Shown piece after piece: positions 20,009 to 28,337 of a stretch of DNA of 64,000 nucleotides. Each line of letters starts with the position of its first letter. Within the stretch, counting starts at the first letter, position 1. Origin of the DNA: Neorhizobium populisoli (GTDB lineage: Bacteria; Pseudomonadota; Alphaproteobacteria; Rhizobiales; Rhizobiaceae); NCBI RefSeq assembly GCF_019430945.1, contig NZ_JAHYCB010000004.1:248001-312000 (forward strand). The letters run 5' to 3'. The notes below the pieces were generated by a model, which searched no databases, was not told the origin of the DNA, and saw only the letters and a program-made list of their open reading frames with translations. The position numbers and the translations under genes were made by a program.

Positions 20009-20893
20009 TCAGCCGCGACGGGTCTTGCGCCAGCGGGCAGGCGTCGTGCCGACATGCTTTCTAAACACCCGGGTGAAATGCGCCTGGTCGGAAAAGCCGG
20101 TTTCAACGGCCACTTCCGTCAACGGCTGCGAATCGCAGGCCAGCAGGGCCTTGGCTCGCTCCATCCGCTCGTTCATCTGCCAGTCGTGCGGCGCCATGCC
20201 GGTCGAGGCTTTGAACGAATGGCTGAAATGCGATTGCGACAGTCCGGCAAGGTCGGCGAGTTCCTGCAGGCGGATATTGCGCATGCAGTTCTCCCGGATG
20301 AAGTCCGTCACGCGCCTGACCTGCCATGGCGCCAGCGCCCCGCGCCTGCGCGGTTCGGTCTTCATCAGTTTTAGCACGTCGATAACCAGAGCAAGCGCCA
20401 GACCATCCCCATAAAGATCGTGCAGGGGCTCGGGATTGGCGATCTCGGCGGCGATCAATTCGGCAAGGCCCATGATGCGCCGGTCGAAGAACAAGAGCTT
20501 CGGATCCTTGAGCTTGTGCGGATCGATCTCTTCCTGAAGCCTGCGGCTCACCGCATCCGCATCGAAATGGACATCGAGGTGCCGGACATACTGGACCTCG
20601 GTAATATCGATCCAGAGGTCCATTTCTGCCGGAATATAGGAAATCGGGCTGACGCTGCTGTCCTGCGGCGCCCCGTTCGATTTCGGCGCGAGCTTCACCG
20701 ACGGCCGGCCGCGGCCGCGCTGGTCGAGCAGGATGAAGAGCCGCGGATCGCGCGCCACATAGTGACCGCCGGCGTAAGCGGCGCATTCGACGTCCCAGAG
20801 ATCGGCGGTAATGCCGTTCCAGTTGCGACGACGCAGTCCCCCGATGACGGAAAAGCCCTCGATCTTGTTCTGCATTCGCGGCTGAAAGGTCAT
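20009..20893 (-). CDS. AraC-family transcriptional regulator
   Basis: A 294-residue regulator with two C-terminal AraC helix-turn-helix motifs: IRLQELADLAGLSQSHFSHSF (about 207-227) and LTEVAVETGFSDQAHFTRVF (about 257-276), ending in the typical GTTPARWR. The N-terminal 180 residues are an effector domain without recognisable motifs. It lies directly upstream of the siderophore receptor on the same strand, with a 177-base gap, so control of the fhu genes in response to a siderophore is likely but inferred. Confidence 0.9.
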   Translation of the reverse strand: MTFQPRMQNKIEGFSVIGGLRRRNWNGITADLWDVECAAYAGGHYVARDPRLFILLDQRGRGRPSVKLAPKSNGAPQDSSVSPISYIPAEMDLWIDITEVQYVRHLDVHFDADAVSRRLQEEIDPHKLKDPKLLFFDRRIMGLAELIAAEIANPEPLHDLYGDGLALALVIDVLKLMKTEPRRRGALAPWQVRRVTDFIRENCMRNIRLQELADLAGLSQSHFSHSFKASTGMAPHDWQMNERMERAKALLACDSQPLTEVAVETGFSDQAHFTRVFRKHVGTTPARWRKTRRG

Positions 20894-20994
20894 GCGTGGT
20901 CCCGGCGATAAACTTGCTTTATTTTATCAAGTTTATCGCCGGACGGCAATCCTCGGGAAAATACGGATTGCAGCCCTCAAATAAAGACGGGTCT

Positions 20995-22023
20995 TCAGCT
21001 CTTCCAGTCCAGAACGACCTTACCGGAATTGCCGCTGATCATCGCATCGAAGCCGGTATTGTATTCGCTCATCGGCAGTCGGTGGGTGATGACCTTGCGG
21101 ATGTCTAGGCCGCTCTGCAGCATGGCCAGCATCTTGTGCCAGGTCTCGAACATCTCGCGGCCATAAATGCCCTTGATCGTCAGCATCTTGAAGACGACCT
21201 TGGTCCAGTCCACCGGAGCGGGCTTCGACGGAATGCCGAGCATGGCGATCTTGCCGCCCATGACGAGGTTATCGACCATCTGGTTGAAGGCTTGTGGCGC
21301 GCCGCTCATTTCCAGACCGATGTCGAAATTCTCCTTCATGCCGAGCTTCGCCTTGACGCTGGCTAGGTCTTCCTTCGACACATCCACCGGCACGACATCG
21401 GCGACTTCACCCGCAAGCGCCAGTCGCTTCGGATTGACGTCGGTGATGACCACGTGGCGAGCGCCGACGTGCCGAGCAACGGCGGCGCTCATGATGCCGA
21501 TCGGGCCGGCACCGGTGATCAGCACATCCTCGCCGACAAGATCGAAGGATAGTGCGGTATGCACGGCATTGCCGAGCGGATCGAGGATCGCGCCGAGCTC
21601 GTCGTCGATATCGTCCGGCAGCGGCACGACGTTGAAGGCCGGCAGGCAGAGATATTCGGCGAATGCGCCGGGAATGTTTACGCCGATACCCTTGGTTTCC
21701 GGATCGAGATGGTAACGGCCGCCGCGGGCGGCGCGGCTGTTCATGCCGATCACATGGCCTTCGCCGGAAACGCGCTGGCCGATCTTCAGGTTGCGGACAT
21801 TGGCGCCCGTCTCGACGATCTCGCCGGCATATTCATGACCGACGACCATCGGCACGGGAATGGTCTTCTGCGCCCACTCGTCCCAGGCATAGATATGCAC
21901 GTCGGTGCCGCAGATGCCGGTCTTGTTGATCTTGATCAGAACCTCGTCGGCGCCGATTTCCGGTACCGGGCGATCTTCCAGGGTGAGGCCCGGCGCGGCG
22001 GCTGCCTTCACAAGTGCTCTCAT
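20995..22023 (-). CDS. tdh: L-threonine 3-dehydrogenase
   Basis: A 342-residue medium-chain dehydrogenase that oxidises L-threonine to 2-amino-3-ketobutyrate with NAD+. The catalytic zinc site is intact: Cys38, Thr40 and His43 in CGTDVHIY, His63-Glu64 in GHEYAGEI. The nucleotide-binding glycine motif is [15 protein letters not shown]. The four cysteines that hold the structural zinc in E. coli Tdh (93, 96, 99, 107) are Gly, Ser, Ala and Asp here, so that zinc must be absent. The start has AAGGA seven bases upstream. It forms an operon with kbl, 79 bases upstream. Confidence 0.96.
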   Translation of the reverse strand: MRALVKAAAAPGLTLEDRPVPEIGADEVLIKINKTGICGTDVHIYAWDEWAQKTIPVPMVVGHEYAGEIVETGANVRNLKIGQRVSGEGHVIGMNSRAARGGRYHLDPETKGIGVNIPGAFAEYLCLPAFNVVPLPDDIDDELGAILDPLGNAVHTALSFDLVGEDVLITGAGPIGIMSAAVARHVGARHVVITDVNPKRLALAGEVADVVPVDVSKEDLASVKAKLGMKENFDIGLEMSGAPQAFNQMVDNLVMGGKIAMLGIPSKPAPVDWTKVVFKMLTIKGIYGREMFETWHKMLAMLQSGLDIRKVITHRLPMSEYNTGFDAMISGNSGKVVLDWKS

Positions 22024-22045
22024 GGTTTTGTCCTTTCAGGACTAA

Positions 22046-22104
22046 GTTTTGTTTTAACCCATTTCCGAACGCAGAACCGCTTCACACTTTTGCTGGAAAT
22101 GCTC
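22046..22104 (+). repeat. Rhizobial intergenic repeat, copy A (partial)
   Basis: This stretch between kbl and tdh reads TTTTGTTTTAACCCATTTCC and continues through CGAACGCAGAACCGC to CTTTTGCTGGAAATGCTC. It matches the right part of the element at 51932-52021 with a few differences. Copies of this sequence are common in Rhizobiaceae intergenic regions. Confidence 0.75.
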
Positions 22105-23305
22105 AGATGATCCCCAGGGCGCGGCCGGCATCCTCGAAGGCGCCGATTGCGAAATCGACGTCGGCTTCGCTGAGGGCTGCCGACATCTGGGTGCGGATAC
22201 GGGCCTTGCCGACCGGCACGACGGGGAAGAAGAAACCGGCGACATAAACGCCGCGTTCGTCGAGCGCCGCTGCCATATCCTGCGCGCGCCGCGCATCGTG
22301 TAGCATGACCGGAATGATCGGCGTCTCGCCGGGCAGAAGCTCGAAGCCGGCGCGGCTGATGCCGGCGCGGAAGCGGGCCGCATGCGCCATCACCTGCCGG
22401 CGGCGTTCGTCGGCGGCCTCGGCGATTTCGATCGCCTTGATCGAGCCCGCGGCCACTGCCGGTGCCAGACTGTTGGAGAAGAGATACGGGCGGGCGCGCT
22501 GACGTAGCAGGTCGATGATCGCCTGATCGGCGGCAACGAAGCCGCCCATCGAGCCGCCGAGGCTTTTGCCGAGTGTGCCGGTAACGATGTCGATGCGGTT
22601 GCCGACGCCGGTCAGGGCCGGGGTGCCGCGGCCTTTTTCGCCGAGATGGCCGGTGGCGTGGCAATCGTCGACCATGATGAGGGCGCCATAACGATCGGCC
22701 AACTCGGCGATCGCCGGCAGGTTGGCGATATAACCGTCCATCGAGAAGACGCCGTCGGTGACGATCAGCTTGAAGCGGGCGCCATCCTTGTCGGCTTCCT
22801 TCAGCCGGTCTTCCAGCTCATTCATATCGCTGTTGGCAAAGCGGTAGCGCTTGGCCTTGGACAGCCGCACGCCGTCGATGATCGAGGCGTGGTTGAGACT
22901 GTCGGAAATGATCGCATCCTCGGCACCGAGCAGCGGCTCGAAAACGCCGCCATTGGCATCGAAACAGGCGGCAAACAGGATCGCGTCATCCTTGCCGAGA
23001 TAGTTGGCAATGGTCTTTTCGAGATCGCGATGCAGCGTCTGGGTGCCGCAGATGAAGCGCACCGAAGCCATGCCGAAGCCGAACTCGTCCATCGCCTGCT
23101 TGGCGGCTGCGATGATGTCCGGATGGTCGGCGAGGCCGAGATAGTTGTTGGCGCAGAGGTTGATCACCTGGCGCGTGCCGGAGCCGGAGACGATCTGCAC
23201 CTTGCCGCCCTGCGGGCTCGCGATCAGCCGTTCCTTCTTGTAAAGGCCGTCGGCTTCGATCTGCGTCAGTGTTGCGGCAATATGCTGGCGAAAACTCGTG
23301 TTCAT
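22103..23305 (-). CDS. kbl: 2-amino-3-ketobutyrate CoA ligase (glycine C-acetyltransferase)
   Basis: A 400-residue PLP enzyme of the alpha-oxoamine synthase family that splits 2-amino-3-ketobutyrate with CoA into glycine and acetyl-CoA. The Schiff-base lysine is Lys247 in GTLGKSLGGSMGG; Asp213 and His216 (VDDCHATG) and His139 (SLNHASIIDG) are the usual cofactor contacts. Length is the same as in E. coli (about 398). It lies upstream of tdh and the two make the threonine-to-glycine route. Confidence 0.96.
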   Translation of the reverse strand: MNTSFRQHIAATLTQIEADGLYKKERLIASPQGGKVQIVSGSGTRQVINLCANNYLGLADHPDIIAAAKQAMDEFGFGMASVRFICGTQTLHRDLEKTIANYLGKDDAILFAACFDANGGVFEPLLGAEDAIISDSLNHASIIDGVRLSKAKRYRFANSDMNELEDRLKEADKDGARFKLIVTDGVFSMDGYIANLPAIAELADRYGALIMVDDCHATGHLGEKGRGTPALTGVGNRIDIVTGTLGKSLGGSMGGFVAADQAIIDLLRQRARPYLFSNSLAPAVAAGSIKAIEIAEAADERRRQVMAHAARFRAGISRAGFELLPGETPIIPVMLHDARRAQDMAAALDERGVYVAGFFFPVVPVGKARIRTQMSAALSEADVDFAIGAFEDAGRALGII

Positions 23306-23510
23306 CGGTCCATCTCATTTCCTGCATGATGGAAAATCCACTATATCGGAAAATTGTCAAGCGGAATTCCAGCAAGCTGATCGCGTGTTTCAAAGCAGCC
23401 AATATCCTTTCCGCGCAGCAAATTGATGGCGAGCTTTTCGATTTGGAGGGAAAATTGATCGTCTATCCGCGCGAAATCCCCTCAGGTTTCCAGAAACCTG
23501 GATCGCATGG

Positions 23511-24923
23511 TTATTCCTCGGTATCGGCCTGAGCTTCTTGTACCTCGATCTTCTTCTGCCTGCCGGCCAACAGGTCTCCCGCGGTTTGGGGTAGCAGGAA
23601 GAAGGAGACGCAGGAGGAAGCCGAGATGATCGCGACGATGATGAAGGATACCGAGAAGGCGAAATTGGTGAGGATGTCCGAGCTGCCGGAATAGTATTGG
23701 AGCAGCACGGCGGAGATCGCGACGCCGACGCTCTGGGCGATGCGCTGCGACATCTGCGAAAGTGAGGTGGCATGGCTCATTTCGTCATCTTCGACTTCGG
23801 CGAAGGACAGCGTGCTGAGTGCGGTGAATTGCAGGGCGCGGAACACGCCGCCCAGCATGATGACGATGACCATGATTGCGGGAGCGGTATGTTCTGTAAA
23901 GGTGGCGCAGAGGGCCATCGAGGCGCTGGCGATCAGCGCGTTCCACAGAAGCACCTTCCGAAACCCGAGGTGGCGCAGAATACGTTTCGTCATGGTTCGC
24001 ATGCCGAAGGCGCCGATTGTTGAGACGAAGGTGATCGCGCCTGATTGCAGCGGTGTATAGCCGAACACTTCCTGCATCAGCAGCGGCAGCATGAAAGGCA
24101 GTGCGCCGAAACTGATGCGGAAAAGCGAGCCGCCTGTCAGGCTGGAGCGGAAGGTGGGATGCCGAAAGAGTCTCAGATCGAGGATCGGTGTCGGAGATCT
24201 GCGGGCATGCATGACGTAAAGCATGAGTGCCGCCAGTCCGCCGAGCGACAGGATCAGCGCATGGGCGTTGAGATCGCGGGCGAAGGAATCCAGCCCGAAG
24301 ATCAATGCACCGATGCCGGCTCCCGACAGAGTGAAGCCCACAAAGTCGAACGAGGTTCGGCCGACGACAGGCACCTTCTCGATATACATCATCGTCAGCA
24401 CGATGGCGCCGATCCCGACCGGCAGGTTGATCCAGAATATCCAGCGCCATGAGCTGATGCCGGTGATGAAACCGCCGAAAAGCGGGCCGATCGCCGGCCC
24501 GACAACGGCCGGCATGCTCATCAGCACCATGGCCGAGATCAGGTCTTCGCGCGGTACGGAGCGCACGAGGATGAGGCGTGCTGTCGGCAGCATGAGGGCG
24601 CCGCCAAACCCCTGCAGCGCCCGGGCCGCGATCAGCATGCCGAGACCCGTGGAGGCCGCGCAAAGCAGCGAGGCGAAAGTGAAAAGCCCGACTGCGAAGC
24701 AGAAGACGCGACGGGCGCCAAAACGATCGGCCAGCCAGCCGCTGATCGGCAGGAACACGCCGATCGACAGCAGATAGATGGTGATTGCGGAATGTAGCAC
24801 GACTGCCGGTTCACCGAGCGCCTCGGCGATGGAAGGCAGTGCGGTCGCGATCGCCGTCGAGTCGATCTGCTGCATGATGAGGGCCGATGCGACGATCAGC
24901 GGCACGGTCTTGCGCGTATCCAA
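23511..24923 (-). CDS. MFS exporter of the DHA2 (EmrB/QacA) family
   Basis: A 470-residue major-facilitator protein with about 13-14 hydrophobic segments. Motif D1 appears as QQIDSTAIATALPSIAEALG, motif A as GWLADRFGARRVF and motif C near VVGPAIGPLFGGFI. DHA2 pumps export drugs or metabolites by proton antiport. The first codon appears to be TTG (24923), since starting at the next ATG would remove half of helix 1. The putative GntR operators at 25035-25061 lie 112 bases or more upstream, between this gene and dhaKL, so both may respond to the same signal. Confidence 0.87.
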   Translation of the reverse strand: MDTRKTVPLIVASALIMQQIDSTAIATALPSIAEALGEPAVVLHSAITIYLLSIGVFLPISGWLADRFGARRVFCFAVGLFTFASLLCAASTGLGMLIAARALQGFGGALMLPTARLILVRSVPREDLISAMVLMSMPAVVGPAIGPLFGGFITGISSWRWIFWINLPVGIGAIVLTMMYIEKVPVVGRTSFDFVGFTLSGAGIGALIFGLDSFARDLNAHALILSLGGLAALMLYVMHARRSPTPILDLRLFRHPTFRSSLTGGSLFRISFGALPFMLPLLMQEVFGYTPLQSGAITFVSTIGAFGMRTMTKRILRHLGFRKVLLWNALIASASMALCATFTEHTAPAIMVIVIMLGGVFRALQFTALSTLSFAEVEDDEMSHATSLSQMSQRIAQSVGVAISAVLLQYYSGSSDILTNFAFSVSFIIVAIISASSCVSFFLLPQTAGDLLAGRQKKIEVQEAQADTEE

Positions 24924-25257
24924 TTTATCGTTCTCTTTTTAGTTCTTCATTCCGGCCGCTGCAGGGGCTCGGTCCGTGCCTTGCATGCTTGGCGGCAGAC
25001 CTTGCTATAACTACTGCACCGGCCCGATCAAGTTTTGTATGATGAAAATATTGTATGACATAATTGGACCCGATGAGTGGGCGAATATCGTGGCGTGACA
25101 TCGAGCCATCATCCGTGCCACTTCCACGTGGCAATCGTCGCCGTCCTGATGTTATGGATTGGAGGGAGGATGATCGAGAGGCGCAGCAATCGCCTTTTGT
25201 CCTTCGATGGTGCAAGTTGACCACGGCGATGAACTTCAGGCCTGAAGGAATAACCCC
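24924..25257. other. Intergenic region between the MFS exporter and dhaKL
   Basis: This 334-base divergent spacer contains two tandem GntR-like motifs (25035 and 25051). The rest, 25062-25240, contains no gene that I can support; an antisense reading frame crosses it but has no recognisable domain or ribosome site. Confidence 0.55.
25035..25061. promoter_or_regulatory. Tandem putative GntR operators upstream of dhaKL and MFS genes
   Basis: TTGTATGATGA (25035-25045) and TTGTATGACAT (25051-25061) are direct repeats 16 bases apart. The second matches the TTGTATGACAA motif of the GntR set in ten of eleven positions. The first is a weaker copy. Confidence 0.55.
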
Positions 25258-26946
25258 ATGAAAAAGCTGATCAACAACCCGCGCAATGTCGTTCGTGAAA
25301 TGCTGGAGGGGTTGGTCGATCTCAACCCGGCACAAGTCCTTCTCTCCAGCGAGGACGTGGTCGCCCAGGCGGGGTTGCCTGGTATTTCCGAGCGTCCCGT
25401 GGCGGTGCTTTCGGGCGGTGGCGCTGGCCATGAACCGGCGCATGCCGGTTATGTCGGGCACGGCATGTTGACGGCAGCGATTTCGGGCGATGTCTTTACG
25501 TCGCCGAGCGTCGATGCGGTGCTGGCGGCAATCGTTGCAGTTGCGGGGCCGAAGGGCGCGGTGTTGATCGTCAAGAACTATACCGGCGACCGACTGAATT
25601 TCGGTCTCGCCGCAGAGCTCGCGACCGCACAGGGAATTCCGACCGAGGTGGTGGTGGTTGCCGATGATGCCGCCTTGAAAGATATCGTCGAGCCTGCGCG
25701 GCGGCGCGGCATTGCAGGTACGATCCTGGTGCACAAGATTGCCGGTGCCGCCGCCGCGGCCGGCTGCAGTCTGGCAGAGGTTGTCGCCGAGGCCCGTGCG
25801 GCCGCCGCTTCGGTCGTCACCATGGGCGTGGCGCTCGGCTCATGCATTGTACCGGCCGCAGGCAAGCCGGGCTTTTCGCTTGGCGAGGATGAAATGGAAC
25901 TCGGCCTCGGCATTCACGGCGAGCAGGGGGTGCGCCGGGTGCCGCTGGAGCCGGCCGATGCGATCGTCGATTCCATTCTGGAAACGCTTATTACCGATAG
26001 TGGCCTGACGTCGGGAAGCCGGGTGGCGCTTCTGGTCAACGGCCTTGGCGGCACGCCGCCGATGGAGCTGGCGATCGTCGCGCGACATGCATTCCAGCGG
26101 CTGCGCGATCACGGCATCGTCGTCGAGCGGGCCTGGAGCGGCAATTTCATGACGGCGTTGGAAATGCCGGGCATGTCGCTGTCGCTGCTTTCCGTCGACG
26201 ACAAACGCCTCCAACGGCTGGATGCCGAGGCGAAAGCGCCGGCCTGGCCGGGCGGTGGCAGGATCGCTCCGCGAAAGATATTGGAGACTTCCATCGTTGC
26301 CGAGCCTGCCGCACCAAGCGCGGTTGACGGCCCGCTGGCTGCAGCGCTGAAATCCGTCGCGCTCGGGGTCGCTTCGGCGCTTGAACGGCAGGAGCCGATG
26401 CTGACGGAACTCGACAGCCGGACCGGAGACGGCGACCTCGGCATCAGCATGGCGCGCGGTGCTGCCGCCATCCGCGGCCTGCCGGAAGAGAGCTGGGCAA
26501 ACCCGGCAATCGCCTTCACCGCCATGGGCAATGCGCTGCGACGGGCGATCGCCGGCAGTTCCGGTCCGTTCTATGCCGTGGCGCTGCTGCGGGCGGCGCG
26601 CGAACTCGACGTTTCGTCTCCCGAAAATGCCGCCTGGGCGCGTGCGTTTTCAAGAGCGGTGGCTTCCGTCTCTGAACTGGGTGGCGCAAAGCCGGGAGAC
26701 CGCACGATGCTGGACGCGCTGCAGCCCGCGGCGGACGCGTTCGCCAGTGCAATCGAGGCTGGGCAGCCGTTGAAGACGTCATGGGCGGCGGCGGTTAAGG
26801 CCGCGGAGGAAGGTGCTGAAGCTACTGCCGCGATGAGGCCACGTCTCGGCCGGGCGGCCTATCTCGGTGATCGGGCGATCGGCTTCCAGGATGCCGGCGC
26901 GGGTGCCGTTGTCGTATGGATGAAGGCCATGCTCGAAAGCCCCTGA
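25258..26946 (+). CDS. Dihydroxyacetone kinase, DhaK-DhaL fusion
   Basis: A 562-residue ATP-dependent kinase. The DhaK domain (1-330) has the substrate loops SGGGAGHEPAHAGYVG and GDVFTSP; His220 in GLGIHGEQG is the equivalent of E. coli His218, which binds the ketose covalently. The DhaL domain (about 350-562) has the Mg-ADP aspartates in SRTGDGDLG. Length matches bacterial ATP-type fused enzymes. It phosphorylates dihydroxyacetone or a related ketose or tetrose; some relatives act on erythrulose or other sugars. GAAGGA lies upstream of the ATG. Its neighbours do not settle the substrate. Confidence 0.92.
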   Translation: MKKLINNPRNVVREMLEGLVDLNPAQVLLSSEDVVAQAGLPGISERPVAVLSGGGAGHEPAHAGYVGHGMLTAAISGDVFTSPSVDAVLAAIVAVAGPKGAVLIVKNYTGDRLNFGLAAELATAQGIPTEVVVVADDAALKDIVEPARRRGIAGTILVHKIAGAAAAAGCSLAEVVAEARAAAASVVTMGVALGSCIVPAAGKPGFSLGEDEMELGLGIHGEQGVRRVPLEPADAIVDSILETLITDSGLTSGSRVALLVNGLGGTPPMELAIVARHAFQRLRDHGIVVERAWSGNFMTALEMPGMSLSLLSVDDKRLQRLDAEAKAPAWPGGGRIAPRKILETSIVAEPAAPSAVDGPLAAALKSVALGVASALERQEPMLTELDSRTGDGDLGISMARGAAAIRGLPEESWANPAIAFTAMGNALRRAIAGSSGPFYAVALLRAARELDVSSPENAAWARAFSRAVASVSELGGAKPGDRTMLDALQPAADAFASAIEAGQPLKTSWAAAVKAAEEGAEATAAMRPRLGRAAYLGDRAIGFQDAGAGAVVVWMKAMLESP

Positions 26947-27152
26947 GGCAAGCTATCCGCCGGCAGCTGGAAGCGGGGAGACTTCGGCTTCCGGCGCTGG
27001 CCGGAGAGGCACGTGGGAAGGTCGCAGCAGCTCCCGGCGTTCACGGCTGTGTGCATGCTAACTCTTTAAGCCTGAAAACTATTCCCGGACTCACGTTGCT
27101 ACGCTATCGCTAAGATACGGCCGGAATCGGTCGGCCTGTGGAAAGAACAATC

Positions 27153-27731
27153 ATGAATGTGCAGTCTGAAGGCCGGCGGGAGCAGGCGGGCGTATCCATG
27201 CCTCTGCTTTCGCTGTTCTGGGTGTTCTGCCGTATCGGCGCCTTCAGTTTCGGCGGCGGCCTGTCCGGTTGGGTCTATCGTGAGGTCGTGCTGATGCGGC
27301 CGTGGATGACTGAGGAGGAATTCCTTTCGGCGCTTGCCGTGAGCCAGATTTTGCCGGGCGCCAATATCACCAACCTCGCCGTCTGCGTCGGCCTGAAGCG
27401 CGGTTTCATCGGCGCCAGCGTTGCGGTCTGCGGCCTTCTGATGGTGCCCTTCTTTGCGGTGATCAGTCTTTTCTCTCTTTACAATCAGGTGGCAGGGCTC
27501 GGCTGGCTGACCTCGGCGCTCGACGGCGTGACTGCGGCGGCCATCGGCCTGCTGCTGATGACGGTGTGGAAGGGAGGCCGTTCCGCCGTGCGCAACATTT
27601 CTTCCGGGCTCGCCCTTCTCGCTACTTTCGTGATGATCGGTATCTTGCATTGGCCGCTTGTGCCGGTGGTCTTCGGTGTCGGCATTCTTTCCGTTGCAGC
27701 GGCATGGCCGAGGAAAAGCAAAGATGCGTGA
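27153..27731 (+). CDS. Chromate transporter, first half-size subunit
   Basis: A 192-residue membrane protein of the CHR family, the half-length type. It has the family opening FCRIGAFSFGGGLSGWVYREVV and the motif SQILPGANITNLAVCVG, with about five to six helices. The start at 27153 has GGAAAG upstream; a GTG five codons before is less likely. The gene overlaps the second subunit by eight bases. Such pairs form an antiparallel heterodimer and export chromate or another anion; the natural substrate is uncertain. Confidence 0.87.
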   Translation: MNVQSEGRREQAGVSMPLLSLFWVFCRIGAFSFGGGLSGWVYREVVLMRPWMTEEEFLSALAVSQILPGANITNLAVCVGLKRGFIGASVAVCGLLMVPFFAVISLFSLYNQVAGLGWLTSALDGVTAAAIGLLLMTVWKGGRSAVRNISSGLALLATFVMIGILHWPLVPVVFGVGILSVAAAWPRKSKDA

Positions 27732-28266
27732 AGGCATTCTCTGGCCACTCGTCCTGACCCTTGTCGGATTTTCGCTGTCGTCTTTCGGCGGCGGGCCGAG
27801 CATTTTCGCACCGCTGCAGCATCAGGCCGTCGAGGTGCAGAACTGGGTCGACAGCCGCGAATTTGTGGAAATGTTCGCGATTTCGCGCGCTGCCCCCGGT
27901 CCGGGCTCGATGCTGGTCACTCTGATCGGCTGGAGGCTGGACGGCTGGGTGGGCGCACTCATCGCGACGTTGGCGCTTTTCGTGCCGTCTTCCATCCTCT
28001 GCTACGGCGTGGCCCGGGTCTGGAACCGCTATCGCGGCCATGCGTGGCATGCGGCGCTGGAAAACGGGCTGGCGCCGGTGGGTGTCGGTCTGATCATGGC
28101 CGGCATCCTTGCAATCGGCCAGATCGCCGGCAATGGCGTGCTGATGTGGATCATCGCCGTAGCGTCCGCGGGCATCCTGCTCTATCGGCCGAAATTCAGC
28201 CCGGTCCTGCTTCTCTGTGCCGGCGCCGTGGTTTTCATGATTGCCGGCCCGGGTTTTCACGCCTGA
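27724..28266 (+). CDS. Chromate transporter, second half-size subunit
   Basis: A 180-residue CHR-family protein with LVGFSLSSFGGGPSIFAPLQ and SRAAPGPGSMLVTLIGWRL, the counterparts of the first subunit's motifs. The ATG at 27724 lies inside the end of the upstream gene (overlap ATGCGTGA), which points to translational coupling. It is convergent with the ThDP enzyme gene. Confidence 0.88.
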   Translation: MREGILWPLVLTLVGFSLSSFGGGPSIFAPLQHQAVEVQNWVDSREFVEMFAISRAAPGPGSMLVTLIGWRLDGWVGALIATLALFVPSSILCYGVARVWNRYRGHAWHAALENGLAPVGVGLIMAGILAIGQIAGNGVLMWIIAVASAGILLYRPKFSPVLLLCAGAVVFMIAGPGFHA

Positions 28267-28277
28267 GAGCTTAAGGC

Positions 28278-28310
28278 AAAAAAAAGAGCCCCGCTTTTGC
28301 GAACGGGGCT
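28278..28310 (-). terminator. Rho-independent terminator of the ThDP enzyme gene
   Basis: On the minus strand AGCCCCG pairs with CGGGGCT over a ten-base loop and is followed by CTTTTTTTT. It also lies 12 bases past the chromate transporter stop. Confidence 0.88.
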
Positions 28311-28337
28311 TAGTCACTGGGAAGTTATTGAGGCTGC

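Noticed and set aside
23306..23510. Possible small plus-strand gene between kbl and the MFS exporter
   Set aside because: The frame begins inside kbl, has no ribosome site, and its composition is unlike the surrounding genes. A short hairpin (AGGTTTC/GAAACCT at 23484-23499) lacks a T-run, so I did not call a terminator.
24925..25734. Possible minus-strand gene crossing the dhaKL start
   Set aside because: It lies opposite the well-supported DhaK domain, has no recognisable motif and would cover the divergent promoter region.
26947..27152. Gene or RNA in the 206-base gap between dhaKL and the chromate transporter
   Set aside because: I found no supported frame, hairpin with T-run or conserved motif; it is probably only promoter and leader.
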